Shown here: positions 1-6,582 of the stretch, piece after piece | How positions within the stretch are numbered: position 1 is the stretch's first letter | Layout of the letters: every line of letters begins with the position of its first letter | NCBI GenBank assembly: GCA_937910265.1 | Contig: CALEPD010000178.1 | Location: 1 to 9,438, forward strand | Direction of reading: 5' to 3' | Source: an uncultured Bacteroidales bacterium | Lineage (GTDB): Bacteria; Bacteroidota; Bacteroidia; Bacteroidales; P3 | DNA length: 9,438 bases | Notes under the pieces: generated by a model | Database searches by the model: none | Seen by the model: only the letters and a program-made list of their open reading frames with translations | What the model was told of the DNA's origin: nothing | Program-made: the position numbers and the translations under genes

Positions 1-2
1 CT

Positions 3-1025
3 TACATCGGCGAATTGTCACAAGGTTTCTCCGGCTCATGCTCACCCAAAGACCTTGAAACCACACTCCAGCTCATCAACCTCTACTACGAAGCCCCCCG
101 CAAAGACCAGGAGAACTTCAACAAGAACATAGAGCAAACCCGCAACCAGCTGAAGTTCATCAAAGAGAACCCCCAAGTAGTGCTTCTCGAGAAATACATG
201 AAGACCGCTTTCCCCAACGACAAACGCACCGTTTACATCCCGACAGAAGAGGACATGAACAAACTCAACCTCGACCGCATCTACGAGATCTACACCGAGC
301 GTTTTGCTGACGCCAGCAACCAGACCTTCTTCTTCGTAGGCAACATCAGCGACAGCGACATTCCTCTCATTGCAAAATATATCAACAATCTCCCCACCAA
401 CGGCAAGCAGAAAAACGAGAAATGGGTTAAACACGAAAATCCATTCTGCACCGGCACTCCTCGTGAAACCGTATACAAAGGCTCCGACAACCAAGGCATG
501 ATGATTGTAAGCGGTGAAGTTGAAGGATTTGAACCCACCTTCAAAAACCGTATCATCATCCAGGAACTCAGCGACGCCATGACAATCACCGCTTTGGAGA
601 TTATCCGCGAAGAGATGGGCGGCACCTACAGCCCCAGCGTAAGCGTAAGCTACACCATCCGTCCCGAATCAAAAGTTGAATGGATGTTCTTTATCGCCTG
701 CAACCCTGACAAAATGCCCGACATCGAAAAGGCCATCGAAAAAATCATCAAACAGTACATCAAGAAAGGCCCCAGCAAAGAGACCCTTGCAAAAGTACAC
801 GAACAGATGATTATAAACCGCGAAAACGCTAAACAGGGAAACGGTTTCTGGATGGGCCAAATCTCTGGCAGCTACCAGTACAACGAGAACCGCGACGAGT
901 TGATCAGCAACTACGACCAGATGGTGAAGAGCATAACAGCCAAAGACATCAAGGCTGCCGCCGCCAAATTCCTGAACATGGAGAACTACATCACCGTCAT
1001 GCTCAAACCCGAAGCTGCAAAATAA
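3..1025 (+). CDS. M16-family zinc peptidase (insulinase/PqqL-like), C-terminal part, cut by left edge
   Basis: The reading frame is open from the first bases and ends at TAA 1023-1025, so the true start lies outside the window; an internal TTG at 15 is only the first possible start codon. The roughly 340 visible residues resemble the C-terminal half of the long (about 900-residue) M16 metallopeptidases common in Bacteroidales. The clearest marker is REEMGGTYS near codons 206-214, matching the conserved R...G-x-Y segment of M16 domains that helps hold substrate opposite the zinc site. No HxxEH zinc motif appears here, as expected, because in this family it sits in the N-terminal half. These proteins are usually periplasmic or membrane-associated and degrade peptides; location cannot be judged without the N terminus. 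The gene ends just before a strong terminator, so it is probably the last gene of its transcript. The family call is firm; the substrate is unknown. Confidence 0.88.
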   Translation, partial: YIGELSQGFSGSCSPKDLETTLQLINLYYEAPRKDQENFNKNIEQTRNQLKFIKENPQVVLLEKYMKTAFPNDKRTVYIPTEEDMNKLNLDRIYEIYTERFADASNQTFFFVGNISDSDIPLIAKYINNLPTNGKQKNEKWVKHENPFCTGTPRETVYKGSDNQGMMIVSGEVEGFEPTFKNRIIIQELSDAMTITALEIIREEMGGTYSPSVSVSYTIRPESKVEWMFFIACNPDKMPDIEKAIEKIIKQYIKKGPSKETLAKVHEQMIINRENAKQGNGFWMGQISGSYQYNENRDELISNYDQMVKSITAKDIKAAAAKFLNMENYITVMLKPEAAK

Positions 1026-1047
1026 GACATTTGCACATAATCATTAG

Positions 1048-1082
1048 AAGATGCGGTGCCTCAAGTGCCGCATCTTTTTTTT
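1048..1082 (+). terminator. Rho-independent terminator after the M16 peptidase gene
   Basis: The arm AAGATGCGG (1048-1056) pairs perfectly with CCGCATCTT (1068-1076), and a run of eight T follows (1075-1082). The hairpin starts 22 bases after the stop codon of the upstream gene and so closes that transcript. It separates the peptidase from nnrD. Confidence 0.9.
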
Positions 1083-1242
1083 GTCGGACAAAGGGTAATC
1101 GTCAAAAAACAACTCACAAAATCACATTACAGAGCCTACCTGAAGCAATTGGAAAACAAAATGCCACATCAAGCCGTTATATAAAAAACAAAATCACAAG
1201 AAAGCAATTCATCGAACCCACCTAAAAGAAAATAGATACACC

Positions 1243-2043
1243 ATGAAGCACCTGCCCGAGATTATCAACAACCGACAGCCCGAAACCTCCAAACGCGACT
1301 ATGGACACGCCTTGCTGATAGCCGGCAGCCACGGAAAGATGGGAGCCGCCCTGCTGAGCGCCAAAGCATGCCTACGCAGCGGTGCGGGACTTGTCACCGC
1401 ACACATTCCTTCCTGCGGGTTAGACATACTCCAGAGCGCCCTTCCCGAAGCCATGGCCTGTGTCGACAGCAACGACCGTAACCTAAGCCATGCACCGCAC
1501 AACCTTCACCGCTACCAGGCAGTAGGCATCGGACCGGGAATCGGTACCGAAGCCATCACCCAACAGGCAATGGAAGATATACTCGACACCTGCGGCAACG
1601 AGGGCATGCCTGTTGTGATTGATGCCGATGCCTTGAACATTGTGGCCATGCGACAGCTGCACCACAAATTGCCCGCCCATAGCATTGTAACACCTCATGC
1701 AGCGGAGTACGAAAGACTATTTGGCACCCAAAAGCCAGAAGAGATGTCGCAGCAACACAATATCATCATCGTAAAAAAGAGCCACCGCACACGGGTTTAC
1801 GCACCCGACGGAAGCATATGGAACAACACCACCGGAAACGCGGGCATGGCCACTGCGGGCAGCGGCGACGTGCTTACCGGCATCATACTCGGACTGTTGG
1901 CACAAGGACTCACTCCTTACGAAGCGGCATGCACAGGAGTATATCTACATGGACTTGCGGGCGACAAAGCCGCTGAATGTCAGAACCAAGCATCCGTCAT
2001 TGCCAGCGACATCATCGAGCAGTTAAAATGGATACACAAATAA
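1243..2043 (+). CDS. nnrD: ADP-dependent NAD(P)H-hydrate dehydratase, stand-alone
   Basis: This 266-residue cytoplasmic protein belongs to the YjeF C-terminal (NnrD) branch of the ribokinase-like fold. The family dehydrates the S form of hydrated NADH or NADPH using ADP, repairing damaged cofactor. Visible motifs, in order: the N-terminal glycine-rich segment around KRDYGHALLIAGS (residues 17-29), GIGPG (95-99), DADALN (127-132), TPHAAEYERLFG (150-161), and NAGMATAGSGDVLTG (199-213) with the probable catalytic Asp209. The ATG at 1243 leaves only a short lead-in before the first conserved block. In many bacteria this domain is fused behind an NnrE epimerase domain; here nothing resembling NnrE precedes it. 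The stretch between ERLFG and IIIVKK is about 11 residues shorter than in E. coli and B. subtilis homologues recalled from memory, and the usual LKG is VKK. No promoter of the TAnnTTTG type is evident in the 160 bp upstream, and no clear terminator follows. Confidence 0.93.
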   Translation: MKHLPEIINNRQPETSKRDYGHALLIAGSHGKMGAALLSAKACLRSGAGLVTAHIPSCGLDILQSALPEAMACVDSNDRNLSHAPHNLHRYQAVGIGPGIGTEAITQQAMEDILDTCGNEGMPVVIDADALNIVAMRQLHHKLPAHSIVTPHAAEYERLFGTQKPEEMSQQHNIIIVKKSHRTRVYAPDGSIWNNTTGNAGMATAGSGDVLTGIILGLLAQGLTPYEAACTGVYLHGLAGDKAAECQNQASVIASDIIEQLKWIHK

Positions 2044-2240
2044 ATCAACAATAAGTATTTCAATAACATACACCAAGAAGCGACAACATCCTCGCCTATT
2101 TGCACTATTTTGAACTTCAAAACACATCCAACCGAGGCATTTTCAAGAAGAAAAACAAGCCGTCAGCAACAAAAATAATACAAAAACAATATTGAATAAC
2201 AAAAACTTACAATATCAAGACAAAAAAAATATAAAAAAAA
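2044..2240. other. AT-rich intergenic stretch between nnrD and the tRNA-Asn promoter
   Basis: No credible gene or hairpin terminator is visible. The right half is strongly A-rich and leads into the tRNA-Asn promoter. The nnrD transcript has no obvious intrinsic stop here, so it may fade out or read through into tRNA-Asn, whose own terminator would then close it. Confidence 0.5.
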
Positions 2241-2272
2241 TTTGTCCAATCCAAAAAAACAGTGTATCTTTG
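2241..2272 (+). promoter_or_regulatory. Bacteroidota-type promoter for tRNA-Asn
   Basis: TTTG (2241-2244) is followed after 20 bp by TATCTTTG (2265-2272). This fits the primary sigma consensus of Bacteroides (TTTG, 19-21 bp, TAnnTTTG). Transcription would begin a few bases downstream, shortly before the tRNA 5' end at 2296. The region around the first element is very A-rich, which may act as an UP-like element. Confidence 0.8.
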
Positions 2273-2295
2273 CAACCGTTTTAAGAGACAAACAT

Positions 2296-2369
2296 TCCTC
2301 CTTAGCTCAGTTGGTTAGAGCACCTGACTGTTAATCAGGGGGTCGAAGGTTCAAGTCCTTCAGGGGGAG
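2296..2369 (+). tRNA. tRNA-Asn (anticodon GTT)
   Basis: A full 74-nt cloverleaf can be drawn. Acceptor arms TCCTCCT (2296-2302) and AGGGGGA (2362-2368) pair with one G-U; the discriminator is G2369. The D stem is GCTC/GAGC (2305-2308, 2318-2321). The anticodon stem is CCTGA/TCAGG with loop CTGTTAA, placing GTT at 2330-2332. The T stem is GAAGG/CCTTC with loop TTCAAGT. The 3' CCA is not encoded and must be added by enzyme. Confidence 0.97.
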
Positions 2370-2382
2370 CAAGAAAACACTT

Positions 2383-2414
2383 AGAGCGCTGAAAATTCAG
2401 CGCTCTGTTTTTTT
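2383..2414 (+). terminator. Rho-independent terminator of tRNA-Asn
   Basis: AGAGCGCTGAA (2383-2393) pairs perfectly with TTCAGCGCTCT (2396-2406), followed by G and seven T (2408-2414). It starts 13 bases after the tRNA and ends a monocistronic tRNA transcript. Confidence 0.92.
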
Positions 2415-2645
2415 ACCACCCATCAAACCCACCGAGAGTCGAAAAGGTCAACCTGCATCAAACCCTTCCTCATTCCATGCACCTCTATCAAGACCGGCAT
2501 AGGCCGCACGCAGAACGAGAAGAAGAAAAGCAGCCGTGCACGGCTACGCCTTGTTCTCCGCCGACGCTACCAAAGAGCCACTGCCTCATCTTCACATCCG
2601 ACATCACAACCGCCAAGTGCCAAATGGACCAAGCACCTATACTGT
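2415..2645. other. Non-coding stretch after the tRNA-Asn terminator, with a 14-bp perfect palindrome
   Basis: No ORF here resembles a known protein. A 56-codon plus-strand frame at 2477-2647 exists but has no recognisable content. The clearest structure is AGCCGTGCACGGCT at 2532-2545, a gapless perfect palindrome that could be a dimeric protein binding site or chance. No repeat of the tRNA-Asn 3' end was found, so there is no sign of an integrated element using that tRNA. Confidence 0.45.
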
Positions 2646-2685
2646 AAAACAAAAAAGGCGGGGAGCGCAAATCTCCCTGCCTTTT
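2646..2685 (-). terminator. Rho-independent terminator of the T9SS-sorted gene (minus strand)
   Basis: A 13-bp stem, counting one G-U and four closing A-T pairs, is formed by 2653-2665 and 2673-2685, with core GGCGGGGAG against CTCCCTGCC and a 7-base loop. Read on the minus strand, it is followed by six T, a G and four more T (2656 down to 2646). It begins about 22 bases after the TAA of the minus-strand gene. The TTTT on the plus side could also give weak stopping in the other direction. Confidence 0.88.
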
Positions 2686-2707
2686 ATATTTGCCGTATCG
2701 AAGCGGA

Positions 2708-3966
2708 TTATTTCACAACAACCTTGGCCGAATGGAGGCCGTTGTCGGTAAGCACGCGCACCAGATAGCATCCGCCCTGGAGGCCGGAGAGGTCGATGGG
2801 CGAGGTTTCGGTGACATGGCCCGACATCACCACGCGGCCCGACATGTCGACAACATCCATCGGATGCAAGCCTTCGCCGACACCCGAAATGACGATTTCG
2901 TTGATGGCGGGGTTAGGATACACATCGAGTGGCAGCTGCTCGACATCGGCAATGCCGGCATCGTCGATGCCCACATACGAATAGATATAGTCGCCCACAT
3001 ACTGCAGCACAAAATCAACATCGAGGATCCAGTATTCCTCGCGCGTATAGATATTCACATTATTGTACATCTTGGGACGAGTCAGCTCGTGATGCCACGG
3101 TATCAGCGTCTCGCCAACGGTACGCTCGTCGAAACGGTACACCGAACGCTCCACCTCGTCGTTGGCCATGTCGTAACGGTGATATTCGGTACAGTTGCCG
3201 GCATCGTCGTAGGCAATAGTGTCCATATCGAACTCGTACCCTTGTGATTCATGGCATACTCCACCTTGCCGTAGTACATCCACGAGCCAGCATCATAGAG
3301 GCTGTCCTGCACCAGCACCAGCCGTCCGTCGGCATAATGGTAATGGAAACGCTCCGAGGGGGTAAACGCGTCCGACGACGAGAACAACTCGGCATAGCTC
3401 CATGTTTCGGTAAACAGCAGGCCGTTGTTGTACTGATAGTCAACTACCTGGTACACCTCCCCCATCATGGTCAGCTCCGACCGCACAATCTGGCCGTCGG
3501 CGTTGTAGCTATACTCGTAGACACCGCCCAGCTGATAGTCACCGTCCATATTGTTGTAGTTGGTGCGGCTCGACCCAAGACCCTCCTCGTTGAAGCCGTA
3601 ATCGACATAATAGACATGCTGCCATTGGCCGCCAAGCCACTGGTAGCCATCCATGCGCACCAGCTGTCCTAGAGCATTGTAACGCAGCGAGTCGTAAAGA
3701 CGGTACTCGCCGGGCACCTCCTCGTACACAGCCTCCAGGCGGTGCTGGTCGTCGTAGTAGTAACGACAAATGATGTAGTTGTCGTTGGTAGTATAGCCCG
3801 ACATACGGTAGCCATACTCGCCTTTCATGGCAATGGCCTCGGCAGGACGCAGGTTGAGGCGCGAAGCATCCTCACGCACATGTTCCGATTTGGGAAACAT
3901 CGACTGTTGCGCAAAGGCCGACACGGCCGCAAAGCAACAGAATACAAAAAATAGTTTTTTCTTCAT
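2708..3966 (-). pseudogene. Secreted YD-repeat-like protein with T9SS type A sorting domain, broken by a frameshift
   Basis: Two overlapping minus-strand frames make one protein. The first starts at ATG 3966-3964 with a signal peptide (MKKKLFFVFCCF...SAFAQ). An ATG four codons upstream, at 3978, is also possible, but MKKK fits a signal peptide better. The protein then carries YD/RHS-like units such as RYNALGQLVRMDGY and YSYNADGQIVRS. The second frame ends at TAA 2710-2708 and carries the Por secretion C-terminal sorting domain, from about LDVYPNPAINEIVISG to SAKVVVK. The frames meet at minus-strand CACAAGGGTACG. One more G in the GGG (plus-strand CCC 3239-3241) gives ...NHKGYEFDMDT..., uninterrupted, about 419 residues. 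As read, translation stops at 3103 and the sorting domain is lost, so the product would not be exported and anchored by T9SS. Such proteins are normally taken through the Sec system and then to the cell surface. Exact function is unknown. Decay and sequencing error are both possible. Confidence 0.85.
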
Positions 3967-3999
3967 ATGACCTATCATTTATTGAACACTTACAAAATG

Positions 4000-4031
4000 C
4001 AAAAATAACAAAATATTGTCATACATACAAC
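4000..4031 (-). promoter_or_regulatory. Bacteroidota-type promoter for the T9SS-sorted gene
   Basis: On the minus strand, TATTTTTG (4007-4000) matches TAnnTTTG. GTTG (4031-4028) lies 20 bp upstream and matches TTTG at three of four bases. It sits about 34 bp before the chosen start codon at 3966, leaving a short leader. There is no obvious Shine-Dalgarno sequence, as is usual in this phylum. Confidence 0.62.
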
Positions 4032-4060
4032 ATGGTGGGAAAAATCGACTCACATTATCA

Positions 4061-4096
4061 AAAACAAAAAAGGCAGGAGTTTTCACATCCTGCCTT
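4061..4096 (-). terminator. Rho-independent terminator of tRNA-Ser (minus strand)
   Basis: AAGGCAGGA (4070-4078) pairs perfectly with TCCTGCCTT (4088-4096) around a 9-base loop. On the minus strand the stem is followed by T5, G, T4 (4070 down to 4061). It begins 25 bases past the tRNA-Ser 3' end and separates it from the promoter of the T9SS-sorted gene. It resembles the terminator at 2646-2685, sharing AAACAAAAAAGGC on the plus strand. Confidence 0.88.
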
Positions 4097-4121
4097 GTTT
4101 CATGACACATTTCCGCATCTG

Positions 4122-4206
4122 CGGAAAGTGAGGGATTCGAACCCCCGGACCCGTGAAGGTCAACGGTTTTCAAGACCGCCGCGTTCGACCACTCCGCCAA
4201 CTTTCC
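4122..4206 (-). tRNA. tRNA-Ser (anticodon TGA)
   Basis: Read on the minus strand from 4206 to 4122 this is an 85-nt class II tRNA. Acceptor arms GGAAAGT (4206-4200) and ACTTTCC (4129-4123) pair fully, with discriminator G at 4122. The anticodon loop CTTGAAA places TGA at 4172-4170. A long variable arm (around TTGACCTTCACGG) marks it as a serine tRNA. The T arm contains GGTTCGAATCC. CCA is not encoded. The 3' end lies inside a perfect inverted repeat, described in the findings. Confidence 0.96.
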
Positions 4207-4211
4207 AAGTG

Positions 4212-4242
4212 CAAAATTACAACATTTCTTCGAACTGACAAA
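4212..4242 (-). promoter_or_regulatory. Bacteroidota-type promoter for tRNA-Ser
   Basis: On the minus strand TTTG (4242-4239) is followed after 19 bp by TAATTTTG (4219-4212), matching both consensus elements exactly. The -7 element ends 5 bp before the mature tRNA start at 4206, so the leader is only a few bases. Confidence 0.82.
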
Positions 4243-4445
4243 ATATTTTTATCAAAAAACCATTCCCGACACTTTTGGCACCCCCACCGCGACGGTGCAA
4301 CACACACATCCAAAAGCAAGGCAACCCCCACAAACTGAAAAAGGTACCCTTGATGCGCGATGCGGCGCGACAACGAAAAAAAAGGTGCAAGAGAGCATAC
4401 CCCTGCCCCACCCCTACGACAGACAGGGAATAGGCGCAACGGACT
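4243..4445. other. Intergenic stretch between tRNA-Ser promoter and the kinase gene
   Basis: No credible gene. The left part is A/T-rich upstream sequence of the tRNA-Ser promoter; the right part holds the weak candidate terminator of the kinase operon and a C-rich patch (GCATACCCCTGCCCCA at 4395-4410) that recurs with one difference at 6704-6719. Confidence 0.4.
4376..4402 (-). terminator. Possible weak terminator of the phoB-phoR operon (minus strand)
   Basis: On the minus strand GGT and GC (around 4402-4395) can pair with GCACC (4388-4384) across a two-base bulge, followed by eight T (4383-4376). The T run is good but the stem is only five pairs, so this may be a poor terminator or chance. 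It lies about 45 bases beyond the kinase stop codon. Confidence 0.35.
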
Positions 4446-5864
4446 TTACTTGGCCAGCGAAAATACAAATCTGAGGCCTCCGCCGTCTCTGTTCGACGCA
4501 GTGATGGTGCCTCCGTGGAACTGCACGGCGTGTTTGACAATGGCGAGTCCCAAGCCGGTGCCCCCTATTTGCCGTGAACGGCCCTTGTCGACGCGGTAGA
4601 AGCGTTCGAAGAGGCGCGGCAGCTGGCTTTGCTCAACACCGCAGCCGTCATCCTCGAAACTGATGACATAGCTGTCGGCATTGTCGGCGAGCAGCGAAAT
4701 ATAGATGTTCTTGCCGCCGGAGTAGGCCATTGCGTTGTCGGTGAGGTTACGGAAGATGGAGCCTATGAGCGAGAGGTTGCCGTTGACCACCACCCCTTCG
4801 GGGAAATCGACATGCAGCACCATCCGCTCACCGTCGGGCATCACCTCCAGTTCGTCGGCCATTTCGGCAATGATGCTGTTGATATCGACCAATTCGCGTG
4901 CAATAAGCTGCGAGCCGTCCTCCATGCGGGTAATGAGCGACACATCGGCCAGCAGGCGCCGCAGACGCTCGTTGTTGACGTGACAGCGCTCGATGAGCTC
5001 CTGTTTCTTCTCGTCGGTGAGGTTGATGCCCGAGAGGAGGGTTTCGAGACACACCTGTATAGAAGCCACAGGGGTTTTGAGTTCGTGGTTGATGTTGTTG
5101 GTAAGCTGGCGCTTGATGCGTATTTTCTCCTGTTCCTCGCGCATAGCCTGCTCGTGGGCCACATCCCTGTCGCGGATGGTTTGCTGCCATTGCGAGTAGA
5201 GGCTGACGATGTGGTTCGATATCGAGCCCAGCTCGTCGTTGGGGAACATCACATCCTCGTCAAAGGTCTCGCCCTTGCCCGCCTTTTCGGCGAAGAGGTT
5301 GAGCCGTTCGATATTCAGGCCCAGCCGTCGGGTGGCGAAGTACGCCACGATGCTCATGATGAGACTTACGGAAAGCATGACGCCCATGAAGGTGTAGTCG
5401 GCGCGGAGCATCTCGCGCAGGGTAGCCGAGTAAGGGATGGCGGTACGCACGATGACGCGCTGCCCCTTGGTGGCCGAATAGAAATATTCGCGGCCGTCGC
5501 TGGCCGACTGCCTGCCGATGTGATATCCCGAGCCGTTTTCGAAGGCCGCAGCCACCTCGGGACGGTGCCTGTGGTTGTCGAGCGAGTCAAGCGGCACCAT
5601 ATTGTCGTACACCACGGCGCCAGTCAGGGCAATGATCGAGATGCGCAGTTCGTCGAAGGGCTTTTCGTGGCTCGCCAGAAACGGTTCAAGTGGCAGCCCT
5701 TCGTCCACCACCTCGAGCATCTGCCTGTTGTACAATTGGAGCTTGGCACTCAGGAAGTCGGACTTGAACTGCTTTTCGCGCATGTACTGGAAGCCCATGA
5801 AGCAGAGTATTATTGTCCACGAGAAAGCCCGCAGCGTGAGGAACAGCCGCTTGTGGTAGGGCAT
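4446..5864 (-). CDS. phoR: Membrane sensor histidine kinase, PhoR-like partner of the adjacent regulator
   Basis: A 472-residue inner-membrane kinase that should autophosphorylate and pass phosphate to the adjacent response regulator. From the start used here: membrane segment about 7-27; extracytoplasmic sensing region about 28-157; second membrane segment about 158-177 (MGVMLSVSLIMSIVAYFA); HAMP-like linker with FPNDELGSIS; DHp H-box NNINHELKTPVASI with phospho-acceptor His260; N-box NLTDNAMAYSGG with Asn377; G1 DDGCGV at 405-410; G2 GGTGLGLAIV from 434. All kinase motifs look intact. No PAS domain is evident between HAMP and the H-box, unlike E. coli PhoR. I chose ATG 5864-5862, one base after the phoB stop; upstream in-frame starts at 5888, 5882 and GTG 5873 overlap the phoB end, and the GTG (VIKMPYHKRLF) also fits family N termini. 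The phosphate role, hence the symbol, rests on the divergent porin-pst genes. Confidence 0.88.
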   Translation of the reverse strand: MPYHKRLFLTLRAFSWTIILCFMGFQYMREKQFKSDFLSAKLQLYNRQMLEVVDEGLPLEPFLASHEKPFDELRISIIALTGAVVYDNMVPLDSLDNHRHRPEVAAAFENGSGYHIGRQSASDGREYFYSATKGQRVIVRTAIPYSATLREMLRADYTFMGVMLSVSLIMSIVAYFATRRLGLNIERLNLFAEKAGKGETFDEDVMFPNDELGSISNHIVSLYSQWQQTIRDRDVAHEQAMREEQEKIRIKRQLTNNINHELKTPVASIQVCLETLLSGINLTDEKKQELIERCHVNNERLRRLLADVSLITRMEDGSQLIARELVDINSIIAEMADELEVMPDGERMVLHVDFPEGVVVNGNLSLIGSIFRNLTDNAMAYSGGKNIYISLLADNADSYVISFEDDGCGVEQSQLPRLFERFYRVDKGRSRQIGGTGLGLAIVKHAVQFHGGTITASNRDGGGLRFVFSLAK

Positions 5865-5865
5865 T

Positions 5866-6561
5866 TTAATCACGGAAGCCATAGCCAAAACCTGAACGTG
5901 TTACAATATACGAGCCATACTGACCGATTTTGGAGCGCAGGCGTGTGACGTTTACATCGATGGTGCGGTCGAGCACCACCACCTCGTTGCTCCACACATG
6001 GTTCATGATCTGCTCGCGCGAACAGATTTTACCTCGATGCTGAATCAGATACGAGAGCAGCTCAAATTCCTTTTTCGCCAATTTCACCTCCACGCCGTCC
6101 ACGGTGCAGCGCTTGAATTCGAGGTCGAGGTGCAGCCCCTCCACCTTCAGCACATTGGGTTTCTCGGCTGGTGCGGGGCCCTTGTGAGCCGAGGTGCGCC
6201 GCAGCACACTCTTGACGCGTGCCAGCACGTTGCGCACGGTGTAGGGCTTTATGACGTAGTCGTCGGCGCCGATGTTCAGCCCCATCACCATGTCGTCCTC
6301 CGAGTCGCGCGCGGTGCAGAAAATGATGGGTATATCGGCTGTCTTAACATTAGCTTTGAGCATTTTAGCCATCTTGATGCCGCTAATTTCGCCCATCATG
6401 ATATCGAGAAGTATGAGCGCGTATTGTTGCAGGTCGTAGGCCAACGCCTGTTCAGCGCTGAAAGCCACATCGACGTCGTATCCCTCGTTTTCGAGATTGA
6501 GTTTCAACACCTCGCACAAAGTCTCCTCGTCGTCAACAATCAGTATCCGTTCGGTATTCAT
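5866..6561 (-). CDS. phoB: PhoB/OmpR-family response regulator
   Basis: A 231-residue cytoplasmic transcription regulator. The receiver domain spans about 1-122: acidic pair Asp10/Asp11, phospho-acceptor Asp53 in LILLDIMMG, Thr83 in FCTARD and Lys105 in VIKPY are all present. The winged-helix DNA-binding domain spans about 136-231: LAKKEFELLSYLIQHRGKI, then the recognition region VVVLDRTIDVNVTRLRSKIG, ending SGFGYGFRD. The start ATG 6561-6559 gives the standard MNTERILIVDDEE opening. The kinase start follows within a few bases or overlaps this stop, so the two are translationally coupled. The regulator is divergent from a porin-pstS-pstC cluster, which makes phosphate starvation the best guess for its signal. 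Family membership is certain; the phoB name is a context inference, since OmpR/PhoB-type regulators serve many signals. Confidence 0.92.
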   Translation of the reverse strand: MNTERILIVDDEETLCEVLKLNLENEGYDVDVAFSAEQALAYDLQQYALILLDIMMGEISGIKMAKMLKANVKTADIPIIFCTARDSEDDMVMGLNIGADDYVIKPYTVRNVLARVKSVLRRTSAHKGPAPAEKPNVLKVEGLHLDLEFKRCTVDGVEVKLAKKEFELLSYLIQHRGKICSREQIMNHVWSNEVVVLDRTIDVNVTRLRSKIGQYGSYIVTRSGFGYGFRD

Positions 6562-6582
6562 ATACAGTCAATATTTCAATGG

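Noticed and set aside
1031..1225. A 64-codon plus-strand ORF after the M16 peptidase
   Set aside because: It runs through the perfect terminator hairpin at 1048-1082, has no family resemblance, and its codon composition is that of A-rich non-coding DNA.
2477..2647. A 56-codon plus-strand ORF ending just before the terminator at 2646-2685
   Set aside because: No recognisable content, no promoter close by, proline/cysteine/histidine-rich random composition, and the terminator reads better for the minus-strand gene.
3236..3250. Programmed -1 frameshifting in the T9SS gene
   Set aside because: The junction CAC AAG GGT offers no X-XXY-YYZ slippery heptamer and I see no strong stem just downstream. 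A simple base loss in GGG explains the data better.
2690..3672. Plus-strand frames 2690-3247 and 3244-3672
   Set aside because: They are antisense to the T9SS-sorted gene and look like shadows. They lack promoters and recognisable domains.
4629..5948. A 439-codon open frame on the plus strand
   Set aside because: It lies exactly antisense to the histidine kinase, whose motifs are all present on the minus strand. Its translation is rich in H, V and E without any domain, the usual shadow of biased third codon positions.
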